From contig JAGAVJ010000027.1 in the NCBI GenBank assembly GCA_017942005.1, forward strand, positions 62,001 through 126,000: 64,000 bases of DNA, given 5' to 3'. The position numbers were made by a program, and so were the translations under genes. This DNA is from Clostridia bacterium (GTDB lineage: Bacteria; Bacillota; Clostridia; Oscillospirales; CAG-272). The notes beneath the pieces were generated by a model. That model worked only from the letters and a program-made list of their open reading frames with translations, had not been told where the DNA came from and ran no database searches. This document shows, piece by piece, positions 26,841-37,370 of the stretch (position 1 is the first letter of the stretch; every line of letters begins with the position of its first letter).

Positions 26841-28511
26841 TTAATCGACAAACCGATTGATAACCGCACCCTTGTCTGCGGACGAAACCTGTTCCGCATA
26901 CCGTGCAAGGCTGCCCTTGATGCCTGTTTTCTTCTTGATTTCCATAGTCTCGCGCCGCCGGGCAAGCTCCGCTTCATCAACCTTGAGTGTAATGGAATAT
27001 TCCGGAATGTTGATTGCAATGCGGTCGCCATCCTTGACATATGCAATCAGACCGCCGCGTACCGCTTCCGGAGAAATGTGTCCAATGGAAGCGCCGCGGG
27101 TTGCACCGGAGAAACGACCGTCTGTAATCAGCGCAACATCCTTGCCAAGTCCCATACCGGCGATGGCTGACGTCGGATTGAGCATCTCACGCATACCGGG
27201 GCCGCCGGCAGGACCTTCATACCGAATGACAACAACGTCACCCTTCACAATTTTGCCGTTATAAATGGCAGAAATGGCATCCTCTTCGCTGTCAAAGACC
27301 TTTGCGGGACCTTCATGCACCAGCATTTCCGGCGCAACGGCACTTCTCTTGACGACACATCCGTCGGGGGCAAGATTGCCGCGCAGAACAGCGATACCGC
27401 CAGTCTTGGAATAAGCGTTGTCGACTGTACGGATGACCTCAGGATTGCGATTGACCGCGTCTGCGATGTTTTCTGCCATGGTCTTACCCGTACAGGTCAT
27501 GACAGAGGTGTCAAGCAAACCGATCTCTGCAATTTCACGCAATACGGCATAAACACCGCCTGCTTCGTTCAAGTCCTCCATATACGTTGGACCGGCAGGC
27601 GCCAAATGGCAGAGGTTCGGCGTCTTTTCGCTGATTTCATTTGCCATATCGAGATTGATCTGAATACCGCATTCATTGGCAATGGCCGGCAAATGCAGCA
27701 TGGAGTTTGTCGAACAGCCGAGCGCCATATCCGCTGTCAGTGCATTGCGGAACGCAGCTTTTGTCATGATATCGCGCGGACGGATATTGTGCTTCACAAG
27801 CTCCATCACCTGCATACCTGCATGCTTTGCAAGCTCGATACGCTGAGAATAAACCGCGGGAATCGTACCGTTGCCGCGCAGTCCCATGCCGAGCACTTCG
27901 GTTAAGCAATTCATCGAATTTGCAGTGTACATACCGGAGCAGGAACCGCAGGTGGGACAGGTATTTTCTTCGCAGACACAAAGCTGCTTTTCGTCAATTT
28001 TTCCCGCCTTGTAGGAGCCGACCGCTTCAAACATGCTGGAAAGCGAGGTTTTTTTGCCGTCCACACGGCCTGCGAGCATCGGTCCGCCGCTGACAAAAAT
28101 CGTCGGAATATTGACTCTGGCGGCAGCCATCAACAGACCGGGAACGTTTTTATCACAGTTCGGTACCATAACAAGTCCGTCAAAGCCGTGTGCCAAAGCC
28201 ATGGCTTCGGTTGAGTCCGCGATCATATCACGGGTAATTAAGGAATATTTCATGCCCGTATGCCCCATGGCAATACCGTCACAGACGGCTATCGCCGGGA
28301 ACACAATCGGCGTACCGCCTGCCATCGCAACGCCAAGTTTGACCGCCTCTACAATTTTATCGAGATTCATGTGACCGGGCACAATTTCGTTGTACGAGCT
28401 GACAATACCGATCAGCGGACGCGCCTGCTCTTCCTTGGTCAGACCAAGTGCATGATAAAGGGATCTGTGCGGTGCGTTATGCGCACCGTCCACAATAGTA
28501 TCTTTAATCAT
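26841..28511 (-). CDS. ilvD: dihydroxy-acid dehydratase
   Basis: Dehydrates the dihydroxy acids to the 2-keto acids in valine and isoleucine synthesis using an Fe-S cluster. 556 residues, usual length. Cluster cysteines are in [10 protein letters not shown] near 120 and [12 protein letters not shown] near 190. The substrate segment [15 protein letters not shown] lies near 80. GGAG precedes the ATG by 13 nt, directly after a 15-bp inverted repeat. The preceding gap holds several hairpins, so transcription may be modulated between ilvC and ilvD. Confidence 0.97.
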   Translation of the reverse strand: MIKDTIVDGAHNAPHRSLYHALGLTKEEQARPLIGIVSSYNEIVPGHMNLDKIVEAVKLGVAMAGGTPIVFPAIAVCDGIAMGHTGMKYSLITRDMIADSTEAMALAHGFDGLVMVPNCDKNVPGLLMAAARVNIPTIFVSGGPMLAGRVDGKKTSLSSMFEAVGSYKAGKIDEKQLCVCEENTCPTCGSCSGMYTANSMNCLTEVLGMGLRGNGTIPAVYSQRIELAKHAGMQVMELVKHNIRPRDIMTKAAFRNALTADMALGCSTNSMLHLPAIANECGIQINLDMANEISEKTPNLCHLAPAGPTYMEDLNEAGGVYAVLREIAEIGLLDTSVMTCTGKTMAENIADAVNRNPEVIRTVDNAYSKTGGIAVLRGNLAPDGCVVKRSAVAPEMLVHEGPAKVFDSEEDAISAIYNGKIVKGDVVVIRYEGPAGGPGMREMLNPTSAIAGMGLGKDVALITDGRFSGATRGASIGHISPEAVRGGLIAYVKDGDRIAINIPEYSITLKVDEAELARRRETMEIKKKTGIKGSLARYAEQVSSADKGAVINRFVD

Positions 28512-28528
28512 ATCTTTACAATATCTCC

Positions 28529-28581
28529 TTTTGCCTGTACAGCGAACGCTGTACCGTACAGCATTTGCTGTACAGGCAAAA
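28529..28581. repeat. cruciform-like palindrome before the ilvD Shine-Dalgarno site
   Basis: TTTTGCCTGTACAGC (28529-28543) and GCTGTACAGGCAAAA (28567-28581) are perfect 15-bp inverted repeats. The interior repeats the same bases, so TACAGC/GCTGTA hairpins with 4-nt loops can form on each side. On the minus strand the GGAG of ilvD follows immediately. Confidence 0.85.
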
Positions 28582-28604
28582 CGGATGCTTCCTTTCCTGT
28601 GTTA

Positions 28605-28661
28605 TTGTGACCCCTATTATGACGCCGCATCTGTCGGAGTCAGAATCTATAGGGGTCACAA
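28605..28661. repeat. 13-bp inverted repeat in the ilvC-ilvD gap
   Basis: TTGTGACCCCTAT (28605-28617) and ATAGGGGTCACAA (28649-28661) are perfectly complementary. Inside, TGAC/GTCA and CCG/CGG extend the arm imperfectly. Confidence 0.8.
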
Positions 28662-28687
28662 ACGCACAATTGAAAACTGATTTCAAC

Positions 28688-28928
28688 ATAAGTTCGACGG
28701 GATCGCTCTTGACGAGATCGCTCTTGGGGCGTTTTTGAAAAAACGCCCCGCCGCTATGGCATCCCCCAAAAACTTTTAAACTAATATTTTTGATAAAATA
28801 TAACGTCAATACGACAAAAGCATTTGCTTTTTACATTTTATTCGGTTCAAAGTTTTTTGAAAGGGGTTTGGGGAAAATCTTTTTTTCAAAAAAGTTTTCC
28901 CCATGAATCCTCCATCGAACTCATGTTA
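28688..28928. repeat. two-hairpin interspersed element, copy 4
   Basis: Starts with AAGTTCGAC and ends with ATCGAACTCATGTT, variants of the ACGTGAGTTCGAT ends. Left hairpin GGGGCGTTTTT/AAAAACGCCCC, then CCCCCAAAAACTTTT; right side AAAGTTTTTTG and the hairpin GGGGAAAATC/GTTTTCCCC. It lies directly downstream of ilvC. Confidence 0.8.
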
Positions 28929-28949
28929 TTTTATGATTTTGTTTGCCGA

Positions 28950-29981
<1,032 letters not shown>

Positions 29982-30071
29982 TTAAATAATGGTATATTTT
30001 AAACCCGAACTGCCTGCGGCTGCTTTGTCAGCGATAACCGCCGGCAAGACCGGATTGCGTTTAGCATAGAA

Positions 30072-30566
30072 TTAATTCTTCTGCATGATTGTCATGCCGC
30101 GTTCCAGTGCAACCACACCGGTACGGCACATTTCAATGATGCCAAGCGGCTTCATGACGTCGATGAACGCCTTGATTTTCTGCGGCTCTCCGGTAACTTC
30201 CACACACATGGCGTCTGTCGTATAGTCGATAATCTTTGCACGGTAGATTTCCGTTGCCGCGATGACTTCACTGCGGTTTTCCGGCGTGTTGCGCACCTTA
30301 ATCAGCATCAGCTCCCGTTCCACAGAAGCATCTGACGCAAGCAGCTTGACCTGCTTGACATTGAAGAGCTTTTTCAGCTGGTTGATCAGCTGCTCTCTTG
30401 CGTATTCGTCACCGTTTAACGTAATGGTGATACGGGAATATGCAGGATCGTCGGTTTCACCGACCGTCAGCGAGTCAATATTAAAGCCCTTGCGCATAAA
30501 CATGCCTGCAACCCGCGTCAGGACACCGTACTTGTTTTCTACATAAATTGCAATGACAGAACGCAT
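30072..30566 (-). CDS. ilvN: acetolactate synthase small (regulatory) subunit
   Basis: Regulatory partner of IlvB that confers valine feedback. 164 residues. An N-terminal ACT domain (IAIYVENKYGVLTRVAGMF, then RKGFNIDSLTVG) is followed by a second ACT-like half from about residue 80. It starts one base after the ilvB stop, so expression is coupled. The gene is also called ilvH. Confidence 0.96.
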   Translation of the reverse strand: MRSVIAIYVENKYGVLTRVAGMFMRKGFNIDSLTVGETDDPAYSRITITLNGDEYAREQLINQLKKLFNVKQVKLLASDASVERELMLIKVRNTPENRSEVIAATEIYRAKIIDYTTDAMCVEVTGEPQKIKAFIDVMKPLGIIEMCRTGVVALERGMTIMQKN

Positions 30567-30567
30567 A

Positions 30568-32283
30568 TTACTTCACCTCCGGTTTTGCGGTAATGATATC
30601 GTCAATCGAACCACCGGGCGGAAGCATCGGAAGCACAAACTCGTCCATATCAATCAGCGTATCGATCAGGTACGGACCGTCATGCTGCATCGCTTCTTCA
30701 AATGCCGCACGGAAATCGTCGATATTGTCTACACGGCGTGCTTTTGCGCCGAATGCTTCGGACAGCTTCACGAAATCGGTCTGCCGGTTCAACACCGTAT
30801 TGGAATACCGCTTGCCAAAGAACAGCGTCTGCCACTGGCGCACCATACCGAGAACGCCGTTGTTTAACAGGACAATGACAATCGGGGTATTGTAGGAAAC
30901 TGCGGTCGCCATTTCATTCAGGTTCATACCGAAGCTGCCGTCGCCTGTAATCAGAACGGTACGGTCACCGGATGCAATCTGCGCGCCGATGGCGGCGCCC
31001 AGACCGTATCCCATGGTGCCAAGACCGCCGCTGGATGCAAACCGTCTCGGCATTTCAAAGTCTGTATACTGTGCTGCCCACATCTGATGCTGACCGACGT
31101 CTGTTGCAATAATGGTACGCGCATCCTTGATTTCATTGATGACATCGAAAATTTTTCTCGGTGTCATAGTGCCGCCGGATTTGCGCTCCGCTTCACGTTC
31201 AATCAGACGTTCCTCGGTCTTCAGCGCTTCTACAATGGTTCTCCACTCCGGATGGGACTGCTTGTCACAGCGCTTGAGGATACGGGAGAACGAAGAAACG
31301 ATACTGCCGATCAGTCCCACGTCGACGCGGACATTTTTATTGATTTCGGAAAGATCGGTATCCAGCTGGATAATCTTTGCATTCTTTGCATATTTGGCAA
31401 CATTGCCGGTTGCACGGTCGCTGAACCGCACACCGATACCGATGACAAGGTCTGCTTCCTTGTTTGCCATGGAAGACGCATATCTGCCGTGCATGCCCTC
31501 CATGCCGAGGAAACGGTCGTAGCTATTCTTCATGGCAGAAAGTCCCATAAAGGAGCATCCGACATATGCGTCGATTTTTTCTGCCAATGCAATGATATCT
31601 TCTGTCATACCGCGTCCGGCAGCGCCGCCGCCGATGTAGATATACGGACGCTTTGCCTCATTGATCAGCGCAACCGCACGGTCGATATCCGCATCGTCTG
31701 CGTTGTCCTGTGCCATGCATTCCACCACATCGCCGCGGCAGAATTTGCAGGATGCAATCTGCACATCCTTTGGAATATCGATGAGGACAGGACCCGGTCT
31801 TCCTGATTTTGCGATGCAGAACGCTTCTCTGATGGTATCCGCAAGCTCATTGACATCGCTGACAAAATAATTGTGCTTTGTAATCGGCAGTGTAACGCCT
31901 GTGATGTTGATCTCCTGGAAGCTGTCGCGTCCGATTAAGGATGTCGGAACGTTGCCTGTAATCGCCACCATCGGAATGGAGTCCAGCATCGCCGTTGCAA
32001 TTCCTGTTACCAGGTTGGTTGCACCGGGGCCGGACGTTGCAATGACAACGCCAACTTTTCCCGTAACGCGGGAATATCCGTCTGCCGCATGAGATGCCCC
32101 CTGTTCATGTGCGGTCAATACATGGTTGATACGGTCACTCGCTTTGTATAGTTCGTCATAAATATTCAATACCTGACCGCCCGGATAACCGAATACATCG
32201 GTAACACCCTGCTCGATCAATGTCTCAATCACGATTTGTGCGCCGGTCATCTGTGTGCCAATCGTTTCTTTCTCTTGTCCCAT
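30568..32283 (-). CDS. ilvB: acetolactate synthase catalytic subunit
   Basis: ThDP/FAD enzyme joining pyruvate with pyruvate or 2-ketobutyrate. 571 residues. The catalytic glutamate is in [15 protein letters not shown] near residue 58, the FAD-binding middle domain spans about 190-340, and the ThDP motif starts [11 protein letters not shown] near 455 and ends in NN (VIVLLNN). AGGAGG precedes the ATG by 11 nt; an in-frame ATG at MTGAQI is a weaker alternative. First gene behind the T-box. Confidence 0.98.
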   Translation of the reverse strand: MGQEKETIGTQMTGAQIVIETLIEQGVTDVFGYPGGQVLNIYDELYKASDRINHVLTAHEQGASHAADGYSRVTGKVGVVIATSGPGATNLVTGIATAMLDSIPMVAITGNVPTSLIGRDSFQEINITGVTLPITKHNYFVSDVNELADTIREAFCIAKSGRPGPVLIDIPKDVQIASCKFCRGDVVECMAQDNADDADIDRAVALINEAKRPYIYIGGGAAGRGMTEDIIALAEKIDAYVGCSFMGLSAMKNSYDRFLGMEGMHGRYASSMANKEADLVIGIGVRFSDRATGNVAKYAKNAKIIQLDTDLSEINKNVRVDVGLIGSIVSSFSRILKRCDKQSHPEWRTIVEALKTEERLIEREAERKSGGTMTPRKIFDVINEIKDARTIIATDVGQHQMWAAQYTDFEMPRRFASSGGLGTMGYGLGAAIGAQIASGDRTVLITGDGSFGMNLNEMATAVSYNTPIVIVLLNNGVLGMVRQWQTLFFGKRYSNTVLNRQTDFVKLSEAFGAKARRVDNIDDFRAAFEEAMQHDGPYLIDTLIDMDEFVLPMLPPGGSIDDIITAKPEVK

Positions 32284-32314
32284 TCAGTCTGATACCTCCT
32301 GTTTTTTTACGCGG

Positions 32315-32725
32315 ATAACAAAAAAACGCTTCTCGTCTTCTGTTATCCATGGTATTGATAACAAAGAGACGAAAGCGCTTCCCTATCGTTTCACTTCCGC
32401 GGTACCACTCTTTTTCATCCCGTTTCATTTGGCATTTATGCCTTTGGGATGCGCTCAAGGTGCCCTACACCCTTGCTCTTTCACGGGAGCTGCCGTCTGC
32501 ATTTACTTTCCATTATTGGGATATGACAGAACCGATGCGGCTGTATTTCTGCATTGGGCAATTCTGCTGCGCCTCTCCGCTGTCCGCTTGTCTGCTCGCC
32601 AATCCTTTTTTCATAAACATATGATGATGCTTGGATTTTATTGCAGCCACTCCATGGTGAGTTCAACAAACAGATCTCCCCGTGTCTTGCACCAACCGAC
32701 ACCTCTCTGTACGAAACCCTCTTTT
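32315..32725 (-). ncRNA. T-box riboswitch, leucine specifier CUC
   Basis: Senses uncharged tRNA to allow read-through into ilvB. On the minus strand: AGAGAGG and GGTTGGTGCAAG near the start of stem I; the specifier segment GAACTCACCATGGAG with CTC at 32659-32661; the T-box sequence AAGAGTGGTACCGCGG (32397-32412); and a terminator made by CGCTTTCGTC and GACGAGAAGCG followed by seven U (32320-32326). The specifier reads Leu, as in the B. subtilis ilv-leu leader. About 400 nt from stem I to the terminator is longer than usual, with extra stems between. Confidence 0.93.
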
Positions 32726-32767
32726 GTTTACTGATCCATTTCACAGTGTTTTATATTTACATGCATT

Positions 32768-32796
32768 ATTATATCATAATCCGACCGAAAAGTCAA
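32768..32796 (-). promoter_or_regulatory. promoter of the T-box/ilvBNC operon
   Basis: On the minus strand TTGACT (32791-32796), 17 bp, TATAAT (32768-32773), placing the start of transcription about 40 nt before stem I. Confidence 0.88.
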
Positions 32797-32854
32797 GAAC
32801 TTTAGCAAATTAAATTATGTATTATATGTGAAACATTTCAAGTGTTTTTATGAA

Positions 32855-32938
32855 CGAAGAGGGATACGATGAGTGCCCAAGCGGCGGGGATTTTTTTCAA
32901 AAAATCCCGGGGAGCGCGTACTCATCGAACGCATGTTA
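32855..32938. repeat. interspersed element remnant with one hairpin
   Basis: The hairpin GGGGATTTTTTT/AAAAAATCCC and the end ATCGAACGCATGTT match the right part of the two-hairpin family; ATACGATGAGTGC at the left is a degenerate copy of the end sequence. It lies between the divergent ilvB and ahcY promoters. Confidence 0.65.
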
Positions 32939-33009
32939 ATTTAAGCTTCTGCGCGGCATGTCAGACACTGCATTACAGATACTACATGGCAGAAAAATAC
33001 GCCGCCTAC

Positions 33010-33038
33010 TTGCAATCTGCCGTGGAATATGATATAAT
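33010..33038 (+). promoter_or_regulatory. promoter for ahcY
   Basis: TTGCAA (33010-33015), 17 bp, TATAAT (33033-33038), 48 bp before the start codon. No SAH riboswitch is recognised in this short leader. Confidence 0.8.
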
Positions 33039-33086
33039 AAAATAAAAAACTGCGATTCACAGTATATAGTAAAGGAAGAAAAAATT

Positions 33087-34328
33087 ATGAGCGCGATCAA
33101 GGATATCTCTTTAGCGAAGTCCGGCTACGATAAAATCAACTGGGTAAAAAGCTATATGCCCATTTTAAACTCCATCAACAAGCGTTTTTCCGAGGAAAAA
33201 CCGTTTGCCGGAAAAAAGATTTCCATGTCCATCCATCTGGAAGCCAAAACCGCCTATCTCGCAATGACATTGGCTGCCGGCGGCGCACAGGTATATGTCA
33301 CCGGCTGCAATCCGCTTTCCACACAGGACGATATCGCAGCGGCTCTGGTTGACGCAGGCTTTGAAGTCAACGCATGGCGCGGCGTAACCAATGAAGAATA
33401 TGAGGAACACTTAAAAAAGACGCTTTCCCTCTGTCCGGATGTTATGATTGACGACGGCGGTGATCTGACTCACCTTCTGCATGGGGAATGCAGAGCATAC
33501 GGCAAAAATCTCATCGGCGGCTGTGAAGAAACAACGACCGGTATTCACCGTCTGTTCTCCCGCCAAAAGGCTGGCAAGCTCGATTATACGATGATCGACG
33601 TCAACGACGCGGACTGCAAGCATCTGTTTGATAACCGCTACGGCACCGGACAATCCACACTCGACGGCATTATGAATGCAACCAATTTGATCATTGCAGG
33701 AAAAACCGTGGTTGTCGCCGGTTACGGCTGGTGCGGCAAGGGTCTGGCAATGCGTGCAAAGGGTATGGGCGCTGTGGTCGTCGTCACAGAAATCGATCCC
33801 ATCAAGGCGATTGAAGCGGTCATGGACGGATTTACGGTGATGCCGATGGACGAAGCCGCAAAAATCGGCGATCTGTTTGTCACACTGACCGGCTGTGCAG
33901 ACGTCATCCGCGACCGGCATTTTGCGGTGATGAAGGACGGCGCACTGTTAGCGAATTCCGGTCACTTTGATGTGGAAATCAATAAAACCGAACTGGAAGC
34001 ACAGGCTGTGGAAATCTGGGAACGCAAGCCGAACATCCGCGGCTATAAAATGAAGGACGGACGCATCCTCAATCTGCTGGCAGACGGCAGACTGGTCAAT
34101 TTGGCAGCTGGAAACGGTCACCCCGCAGAGATTATGGACATGAGCTTCGGCATTCAGGCGCTGTGCCTGGAATATCTGGTCAAACATGCGGGAGAGCTGG
34201 AGCATAAAGTGTATCAGGTTCCCCGCGAAATCGATGCACAGGTTGCAAATATCAAGCTGTCCGGCATGGGTGTCAGCATTGATGCACTGACAAATGAACA
34301 GATTGCATATATGAATCAAGTCGATTGA
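33087..34328 (+). CDS. ahcY: adenosylhomocysteinase
   Basis: Splits S-adenosylhomocysteine into adenosine and homocysteine with bound NAD+, closing the methyl cycle. 413 residues, the shorter form without the extra loop of the eukaryotic type. Motifs: HLEAKTAYLAMTLAAGGA near 50, DDGGDLTHLLH near 120, GGCEETTTG near 145, NDADCKHLFDNRYGTGQS near 170 and the Rossmann motif AGYGWCGKGLAMRAKGMGA near 210. AAAGGAAG precedes the ATG. It stands alone. Confidence 0.96.
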   Translation: MSAIKDISLAKSGYDKINWVKSYMPILNSINKRFSEEKPFAGKKISMSIHLEAKTAYLAMTLAAGGAQVYVTGCNPLSTQDDIAAALVDAGFEVNAWRGVTNEEYEEHLKKTLSLCPDVMIDDGGDLTHLLHGECRAYGKNLIGGCEETTTGIHRLFSRQKAGKLDYTMIDVNDADCKHLFDNRYGTGQSTLDGIMNATNLIIAGKTVVVAGYGWCGKGLAMRAKGMGAVVVVTEIDPIKAIEAVMDGFTVMPMDEAAKIGDLFVTLTGCADVIRDRHFAVMKDGALLANSGHFDVEINKTELEAQAVEIWERKPNIRGYKMKDGRILNLLADGRLVNLAAGNGHPAEIMDMSFGIQALCLEYLVKHAGELEHKVYQVPREIDAQVANIKLSGMGVSIDALTNEQIAYMNQVD

Positions 34329-34443
34329 CAGCTGTGCTCTCAGAGAAACGGAATACGATGGGCAGAACCCGTGTGCGGAAATAAGCAGGCGTACTATAGA
34401 AGAAAACGAAATGCGATACATCTGCGAAGGGAGAAGAACGCTT

Positions 34444-35421
34444 ATGATTGAAATTTTGGCAGAAAAAAATTTTCATGGACTGCCTGTCTGTGCATATGAT
34501 CCGTATTTTTCCAAATCTGGTTATTTACCCAACCATCCGTGCGAATATAAAGAGCCGCTTCCCTACCAGCACTTACCGATGAACAACGGCCGCATCAACT
34601 GCTTTCCGCCGCATATGCACAGAGAACTGGAAGTGCACTTGATTGTCTCGGGCAGCATATACATTGTAATCAACGGAAAAGAACGGCTGTATCGGTGCGG
34701 TGATCTTGTGATCATCAACCCTTTTGATACGCACGAGGGATTTACCGTACTCACAGAAGAACCGCTTTATTATTACTTCACCATCCTTGATCTTTCCTAT
34801 TTTTCGCAGGTGCTTCCGTTTTCTGAGGCAAAAATCCTACACGATATCTGCCGCGGAACGGTACGCTTTTGCGAATCGGTCGATGCATCACAAATTATCT
34901 CACAATCGGAGCAAATACGTTCCATCTTTCAGTCATTACATGATCGGTATACAAACAATGAAGCAAGTAAAATATTGTCTCCTGTATATGATCTGCTCGA
35001 ATTTATACTCACACACGCAGCGCGAAACACCACCAAGGCGAAAATCCAGCCCGACTTTGCGTTTGTCTGTCAAGTGAGCAATTTGATCGAAACACAGTAT
35101 ATGACCGATCTTTCCACCGCTTCCGTATGCGATATCCTCTCCTACAGCAAAAGCTATTTTTGCCGACGGTTTCGCGAGTGCTTTGGCATACCGTTTATGG
35201 ATTACCTGAACCGTTATCGATTGGATCGCGCCATGAAGCTGCAAATTGATGCAAACACGTCGCTTACCGACATTGCGGCATCGGTCGGCTTCAACAATTA
35301 CGCATACTTTTCCAAAGCATTTCACAAATACAAAGGAATTTCTCCAAAGCAATATTTTTGCGATGCAGGCGATACGGATACCGCAGATCAAAAGCGTATC
35401 CTGCCGCGCACAAAAGCATGA
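34444..35421 (+). CDS. AraC family transcriptional regulator with cupin domain
   Basis: 325 residues. An N-terminal cupin (HMHRELEVHLIVSGSIYIVI near residue 55, then RCGDLVIINPFDTHEG) is followed by a linker and a double helix-turn-helix at about 215-315 (ASVCDILSYSKSYFCRRF; LTDIAASVGFNNYAYFSKAF). Such regulators usually respond to sugars. The ATG at 34444 follows AAGGGAG; the frame opens at 34411. It converges on a solute-binding lipoprotein gene that it may control (inference). Confidence 0.9.
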   Translation: MIEILAEKNFHGLPVCAYDPYFSKSGYLPNHPCEYKEPLPYQHLPMNNGRINCFPPHMHRELEVHLIVSGSIYIVINGKERLYRCGDLVIINPFDTHEGFTVLTEEPLYYYFTILDLSYFSQVLPFSEAKILHDICRGTVRFCESVDASQIISQSEQIRSIFQSLHDRYTNNEASKILSPVYDLLEFILTHAARNTTKAKIQPDFAFVCQVSNLIETQYMTDLSTASVCDILSYSKSYFCRRFRECFGIPFMDYLNRYRLDRAMKLQIDANTSLTDIAASVGFNNYAYFSKAFHKYKGISPKQYFCDAGDTDTADQKRILPRTKA

Positions 35422-35431
35422 CCGCCTCCCC

Positions 35432-35472
35432 CGGGGTTGCTGTACTTTGACGCAGCAACCCTTAAAAATATA
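35432..35472 (+). terminator. terminator-like hairpin after the AraC gene
   Basis: GGGTTGCTG/CAGCAACCC, 9-bp stem with a 10-nt loop, followed by TTAAAAATA; the U run is poor. Confidence 0.5.
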
Positions 35473-35559
35473 CCCTTTTACCTTTTGCCTTTTTACACTT
35501 TTACCCGTTCAAAATTCCATTTTTGTATACTTTGCATATCCCATTTGGAAGAAAATGGG

Positions 35560-35605
35560 ACTGGGTCTGCTGCAAGCTTTCGACTTACAGCAGACCCAGT
35601 TTTTC
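35560..35605. terminator. bidirectional terminator hairpin
   Basis: ACTGGGTCTGCTG and CAGCAGACCCAGT form a perfect 13-bp stem followed by TTTTTC. It resembles the hairpins at 7377 and 37269 (CTGYTGCAA...). It ends the solute-binding gene on the minus strand and the AraC gene on the plus strand. Confidence 0.8.
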
Positions 35606-35613
35606 GATGTTTA

Positions 35614-37101
35614 TCAATGTTTTTGATAAATATCCAAAAGCTGCTCCAGTTTTTTTGTTAACTGCTTTTCTTTCTTTTTCCAATAAGAAGCGAAATTTCC
35701 CTCTCTGCGCTGTTCCGCTCCGCGCGTCACGAAAACAGGATCTCCGAGTGCAGAGGTATTGATTACAGCAAAGTCGTACCATACACTTTCCGTGATGATA
35801 TCAAACATTTGGCAGGATTCATTGTCACGCAGATATTTTCCTTTCATTGCCGTTTCATACCATGCCGGCGTAACCGTTTTATAGGATACTTCGCTCATAC
35901 ACTCAATGAATGCGCCGATCATATCGGGATCCTTGCAGGTTGTCGGAACCAGAATCTGCGAGGAATTGTCGCTGATCGAAGTATAATAACGTTCCTGGTT
36001 TTCGTCATATTTAAACATTGGCAGAATGCCGTAATCATCCTTCATATCCCGCAGCTTGTCGGTATACTGTAAACCTGCTGTCGTAAACAGGGACAGTCCT
36101 TCTACAAAACGGTTCTCTTTAAACGAATCGACAAAATAGATGCCTGTGTTGCTGTTGTATGTATCATAGAAGCTGTCAATGATGTTTGTATTCCGTTCAT
36201 TGAAAAAGTCATATACATATCCGCCCTCTTCTGTGCGCTTTGTATAGCGCAGCCCCATACCGACAGGCCACAAATCGAGCGCGCCGTTGATATCAAAGCC
36301 ATAAAAGTCTCCCTCGGATTCTTTTCCGTCACCGTCAATATCCGTATATACATCTTTTGTCAAACCAAGAGCAACGTCCATTGTCCATTTCCCATCTAAA
36401 ACCATTTCATAAATATTGAGATCAGGATAATATTCATTCAGTTTGTTCTTATTGAAATAGACTGCATCCAGCATGGAAATGGAGGTTAGATTGATATCGC
36501 CCGTAATTGCATACAGCTTATCGTATACAGTCGCACTGTCAATATACATCTGATGGTACCACGGTTTCTCAAAATCGATGTATTTTAAGTCATAAAGATT
36601 CATCAGCAGACCTTCCGAAGCCATCACGGAATTACAGTAGGCATAAAAGGAGATTATATCATATTCCTTAGAATCTGCCATAATATCTGCACTGACCGAT
36701 TTCATAAAATCTGTATGCGCGCCCCATTGTCCGTCGCGTGAGATGACATGAAAATCGATATTCAGTGTTTCCGATACATTGCGATTGCGCTTGAAAATCG
36801 CGTCGTTTACGACTTCACCATTTTCTTCTGCTTCAAATTCATGAAGATACCGATCCTCCGAACGGCTGAGCAGTGTCAATGACGCGCCGCCAAAATCCAA
36901 ATCTGTTGGCAGCGCGGATGCGATATCGCTTCCGCGAACATTTTTCTCCTCTATAACGGCTTCCGTTTCCGTATCGGCAGTTGTAACGAGGGATGAATCC
37001 GACGCCTTTGTTTCCTTTTGTGTAGGCTGCGTTTCTCCGCAGGAAACAGCGAGTGCAAGCAAACACAACAGTGTTACGGCTATTGTTGATTTTTTTAACA
37101 T
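35614..37101 (-). CDS. extracellular solute-binding lipoprotein
   Basis: 495 residues. Lipoprotein signal (STIAVTLLCLLALAVSCG, Cys near 21), Thr/Glu-rich linker, then a type 1-like sugar-binding fold: NGEVVNDAIFKRNRNVSETL near 90, and YNSNTGIYFVDSFKENRFVE, a part of the C-terminal lobe. Relative of the protein at 61864 (same NDAI/DDAI-R-N-R-V pattern after the linker). Aspartates in DIDGDGKESEGD could bind Ca2+. AGAGGAAAGG precedes the ATG. No permease or ATPase gene is nearby, so it must work with transport proteins encoded elsewhere or as a sensor. Confidence 0.85.
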   Translation of the reverse strand: MLKKSTIAVTLLCLLALAVSCGETQPTQKETKASDSSLVTTADTETEAVIEEKNVRGSDIASALPTDLDFGGASLTLLSRSEDRYLHEFEAEENGEVVNDAIFKRNRNVSETLNIDFHVISRDGQWGAHTDFMKSVSADIMADSKEYDIISFYAYCNSVMASEGLLMNLYDLKYIDFEKPWYHQMYIDSATVYDKLYAITGDINLTSISMLDAVYFNKNKLNEYYPDLNIYEMVLDGKWTMDVALGLTKDVYTDIDGDGKESEGDFYGFDINGALDLWPVGMGLRYTKRTEEGGYVYDFFNERNTNIIDSFYDTYNSNTGIYFVDSFKENRFVEGLSLFTTAGLQYTDKLRDMKDDYGILPMFKYDENQERYYTSISDNSSQILVPTTCKDPDMIGAFIECMSEVSYKTVTPAWYETAMKGKYLRDNESCQMFDIITESVWYDFAVINTSALGDPVFVTRGAEQRREGNFASYWKKKEKQLTKKLEQLLDIYQKH

Positions 37102-37268
37102 TTATTTTTTCCTTTCCTCTTGTGGGAGATATTTTTACGACTCAAGTCCTGTTTTTTCTATTATATCAAACTCTGCCGGAATTTTCATGATATATTTTAC
37201 CCTATTTTTGTCTGATATTGCCCTTTTCTCCACACGTGTATCAATGGCACGATGTATTTGTGCTATTG

Positions 37269-37314
37269 AAAAGGGGCTGCTGCAAATTGAAAATTTGCAA
37301 CAGCCCTTTTTTAA
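37269..37314. terminator. bidirectional terminator hairpin
   Basis: GGGCTGCTGCAAATT/AATTTGCAACAGCCC (one mismatch) flanked by A4 and T6. It terminates the CBM9-like gene on the minus strand. Sequence is related to the hairpins at 7377 and 35560. Confidence 0.8.
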
Positions 37315-37370
37315 GACACTTTTATGTTCTGAATGATTTGGTGAAACGAATACGCTCTCCAAACGTGATT

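Noticed and set aside
32315..32725. valine or isoleucine specifier in the ilvB T-box
   Set aside because: The codon in the GAA-NNN-ACC context is CTC, which is leucine; no other in-register codon fits better.
32255..32734. plus-strand frame in the ilvB leader
   Set aside because: The region is the T-box RNA on the minus strand; a protein here is not supported.
32945..33086. SAH riboswitch before ahcY
   Set aside because: The promoter lies 48 bp before the start, which leaves too little leader, and no typical pseudoknot sequence is seen.
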